A DNA stretch of 7,088 nucleotides from Planctomycetota bacterium. GTDB taxonomy: Bacteria > Planctomycetota > Phycisphaerae > UBA1845. Below are positions 6,476 through 7,088 of the stretch, one piece after another (position 1 is the stretch's first letter; every line of letters begins with the position of its first letter). The DNA lies in contig JADFRO010000148.1 in NCBI GenBank assembly GCA_022561255.1, positions 1-7,088 of the forward strand, read 5' to 3'. Position numbers and translations under genes: made by a program. The notes under the pieces were generated by a model, which saw only the letters and a list, made by a program, of their open reading frames with translations, had not been told where the DNA came from and made no database searches.

Positions 6476-6691
6476 TCTTTGGTGGGCTGATCGTCCGGTG
6501 GGGTAGACGTCTCACGGCCCGCTCGTTCGTGGTTCCCCCCAAGCGTTGAATCAGATAATCGGCAAGAAGTGCGCTGGGTGCACCGGGATTTGCCTCGGCG
6601 TGGCGAGGGCGTCGTCCCGATACGGCTACAGCTTGGGACGAGCGGAAGCGCCGGCCCAAGATGCATGGGTTGTCGTGGACGGATGCAGCGT
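6476..6691. other. intergenic stretch after the exporter operon, no gene seen
   Basis: No convincing ORF on either strand; a long minus-strand frame through here is the shadow of the permease gene extended into low-complexity GC-rich sequence. It contains a C6 run (6535-6540) and a stem with 7-base arms, TCGTCCC (6612-6618) and GGGACGA (6635-6641), around a 16-base loop. There is no T-run after the stem, so it is at most a factor-assisted or weak terminator of the exporter transcript. Confidence 0.45.
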
Positions 6692-6740
6692 AAAAAAAAC
6701 TTGGAATTTGGTTGACGTTTGGGTTTCGTTCGGATATAGT
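6692..6740 (+). promoter_or_regulatory. strong promoter-like sequence with A-tract UP element
   Basis: TTGACG (6712-6717) and TATAGT (6735-6740) each match 5 of 6 consensus bases with the ideal 17-base spacer. An A8 tract (6692-6699) sits at about -55 to -48 relative to a start near 6747, where the alpha subunits of RNA polymerase bind UP elements. It is the best overall promoter match in the window and is typical of stable-RNA or highly expressed genes. Confidence 0.65.
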
Positions 6741-6769
6741 TGAACCGAACAAGTGGCGAACGGATTTTG

Positions 6770-7088
6770 ATGATGGCGATGGCTCGGGTGGCGACGGGCG
6801 TAACGTGTGAACCCTCAGCCGGTGCGTGGGTAAACCGCGACTGTGCTAAGGAGCTCCCGCTGTGCGTATTCGGTCCTGGGGGCACTTTCCGGACTGCGTT
6901 GATCCCGAGCCCGGCAGCTTCGGGTTCACGGTTTCCGCGCGACTTGGTGTGCGTATCACTTAGCGAGCGTGCCTGGAGCACGCGGGGTGTGCCCGGAGCC
7001 GTGGCGGCTTGGTGGAGTCGGGTGCGGTGGCTGTTCCCGGCGGCCGAATCGCAGGGCCGGCGCGAGCGTGGAATGCGGCAGCTCGGTG
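6770..7088 (+). CDS. doubtful ORF open to the window edge downstream of the strong promoter
   Basis: From ATG 6770 (with further ATGs at 6773 and 6779) the frame is open for 106 codons to the end of the window. It begins about 23 bases after the predicted transcription start. Third-position G+C is about 71%, somewhat above the local average, which weakly favours coding. Against it: no clear ribosome-binding site; a Trp-, Cys-, Arg- and Pro-rich product without recognisable domain; and the other two + strand frames are also open at the window end, so openness here means little. It overlaps the better-signalled mini-ORF at 6862-6963. It could be a real partial gene, a spurious frame over a structured RNA, or part of a long leader. 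Confidence 0.25.
   Translation, partial: MMAMARVATGVTCEPSAGAWVNRDCAKELPLCVFGPGGTFRTALIPSPAASGSRFPRDLVCVSLSERAWSTRGVPGAVAAWWSRVRWLFPAAESQGRRERGMRQLG
6862..6963 (+). CDS. 33-codon mini-ORF with a strong ribosome-binding site, possible leader peptide
   Basis: AAGGAG (6848-6853) lies 8 bases before GTG 6862; the frame ends at TAG 6961-6963. The product starts MRIRSWGHFPDC and ends SARLGVRIT; it has no membrane helix, signal peptide or run of one amino acid, so no obvious attenuation cue. Four bases after the stop comes a perfect hairpin, GCGTGC-CTGGA-GCACGC (6967-6983), but without a T-run. The arrangement promoter, about 115-base leader, ribosome-binding site, short ORF and hairpin resembles a leader region ahead of a gene beyond the window. 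The match could also be chance in a GC-rich sequence. Confidence 0.28.
   Translation: MRIRSWGHFPDCVDPEPGSFGFTVSARLGVRIT

Larger units (their letters stand above)
6741..7088 (+). other. unassigned transcribed region rich in stem-loops
   Basis: Downstream of the strong promoter I see several possible stems: GAGCCCG with CGGGTTC (6907-6913 and 6921-6927, one G-U pair), GCGTGC with GCACGC (6967-6983), AGCCG with CGGCT (6997-7009), and a long-range 8-base match GTGAACCC (6807-6814) with GGGTTCAC (6922-6929), which would compete with the first. I checked by eye for the conserved cores of 16S rRNA, RNase P RNA, tmRNA and SRP RNA and did not find them. GC-rich DNA forms such stems often, so a functional RNA is unproven. 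Confidence 0.3.

Noticed and set aside
6750..6812. Faint similarity to the start of 16S rRNA (GTGGCGAACGG, TTTGATGATGGC, GTAACGTGTGAA)
   Set aside because: The pieces are short and in the wrong order and spacing, and the highly conserved regions that should surround them are missing.
6800..6870. Resemblance to a cobalamin riboswitch core (GGTG ... CCGCGACTGTG)
   Set aside because: The spacing between the two boxes is too short, and the conserved AATCC, GCCACTG and AGCCAGGAGACC elements are absent.
6148..6981. A 277-codon minus-strand ORF over the permease 3' end and the right-hand gap
   Set aside because: Its second half is the antisense of the permease and its first half is an Arg/Pro/Ser/Thr-rich sequence running through the strong promoter; no ribosome-binding site or domain is visible.

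Overview
The window reads as ordinary chromosomal DNA from a GC-rich bacterium. Several traits would fit a Planctomycetota-like lineage: large multi-spanning sugar-transferase-type membrane proteins, often weak ribosome-binding sites, a NatA/NatB-type exporter with the LSKG-type ABC signature, and short GCGGGCTTGAGCCCGC-type palindromes between genes. The phylum is an inference from style, not from a marker gene, and I hold it at about 0.4. There is no rRNA, tRNA, CRISPR array, transposase or phage gene that I can support.

Layout. Bases 1-1252 are the 3' part of a polytopic GT-C-like (PMT/ArnT-style) glycosyltransferase whose start lies before the window. A 166-base gap holding a REP-like palindrome separates it from a second GT-C-like membrane protein (1419-2957, + strand). 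A second copy of the palindrome, in the opposite orientation, lies in the convergent gap between that gene and a small two-helix membrane protein on the minus strand (3055-3306). A divergent 468-base gap (3307-3774) carries promoter-like sequences for both directions and two tight inverted repeats. It leads into a small winged-helix-type protein (3775-4041). After 201 bases with promoter-like hexamers and repeated TCGTA/TACGA and ACGATCGAT motifs comes a two-gene operon for an ABC-2 (NatA/NatB-type) exporter: ATPase 4243-5160 and permease 5153-6475, overlapping by 8 bases. The last 613 bases contain a stem-loop, then one of the best promoter-like sequences of the window (A8 tract, TTGACG-17-TATAGT, 6692-6740). 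That promoter drives a region (6741-7088) I cannot assign. It holds a 33-codon mini-ORF with a perfect AAGGAG ribosome-binding site, a competing ORF open to the window edge, and many short stem-loops.

How the parts may work together. The two GT-C-like proteins probably act in lipid-linked sugar transfer at the cytoplasmic membrane. The winged-helix protein, the palindromic motifs over the exporter's predicted promoter and the NatAB-type exporter could form a local regulator-exporter unit; this rests on proximity and motif placement only. I found no clear evidence of a wholly new system. The least explained stretch is the strong promoter and its untranslated or unassigned product at the right end.
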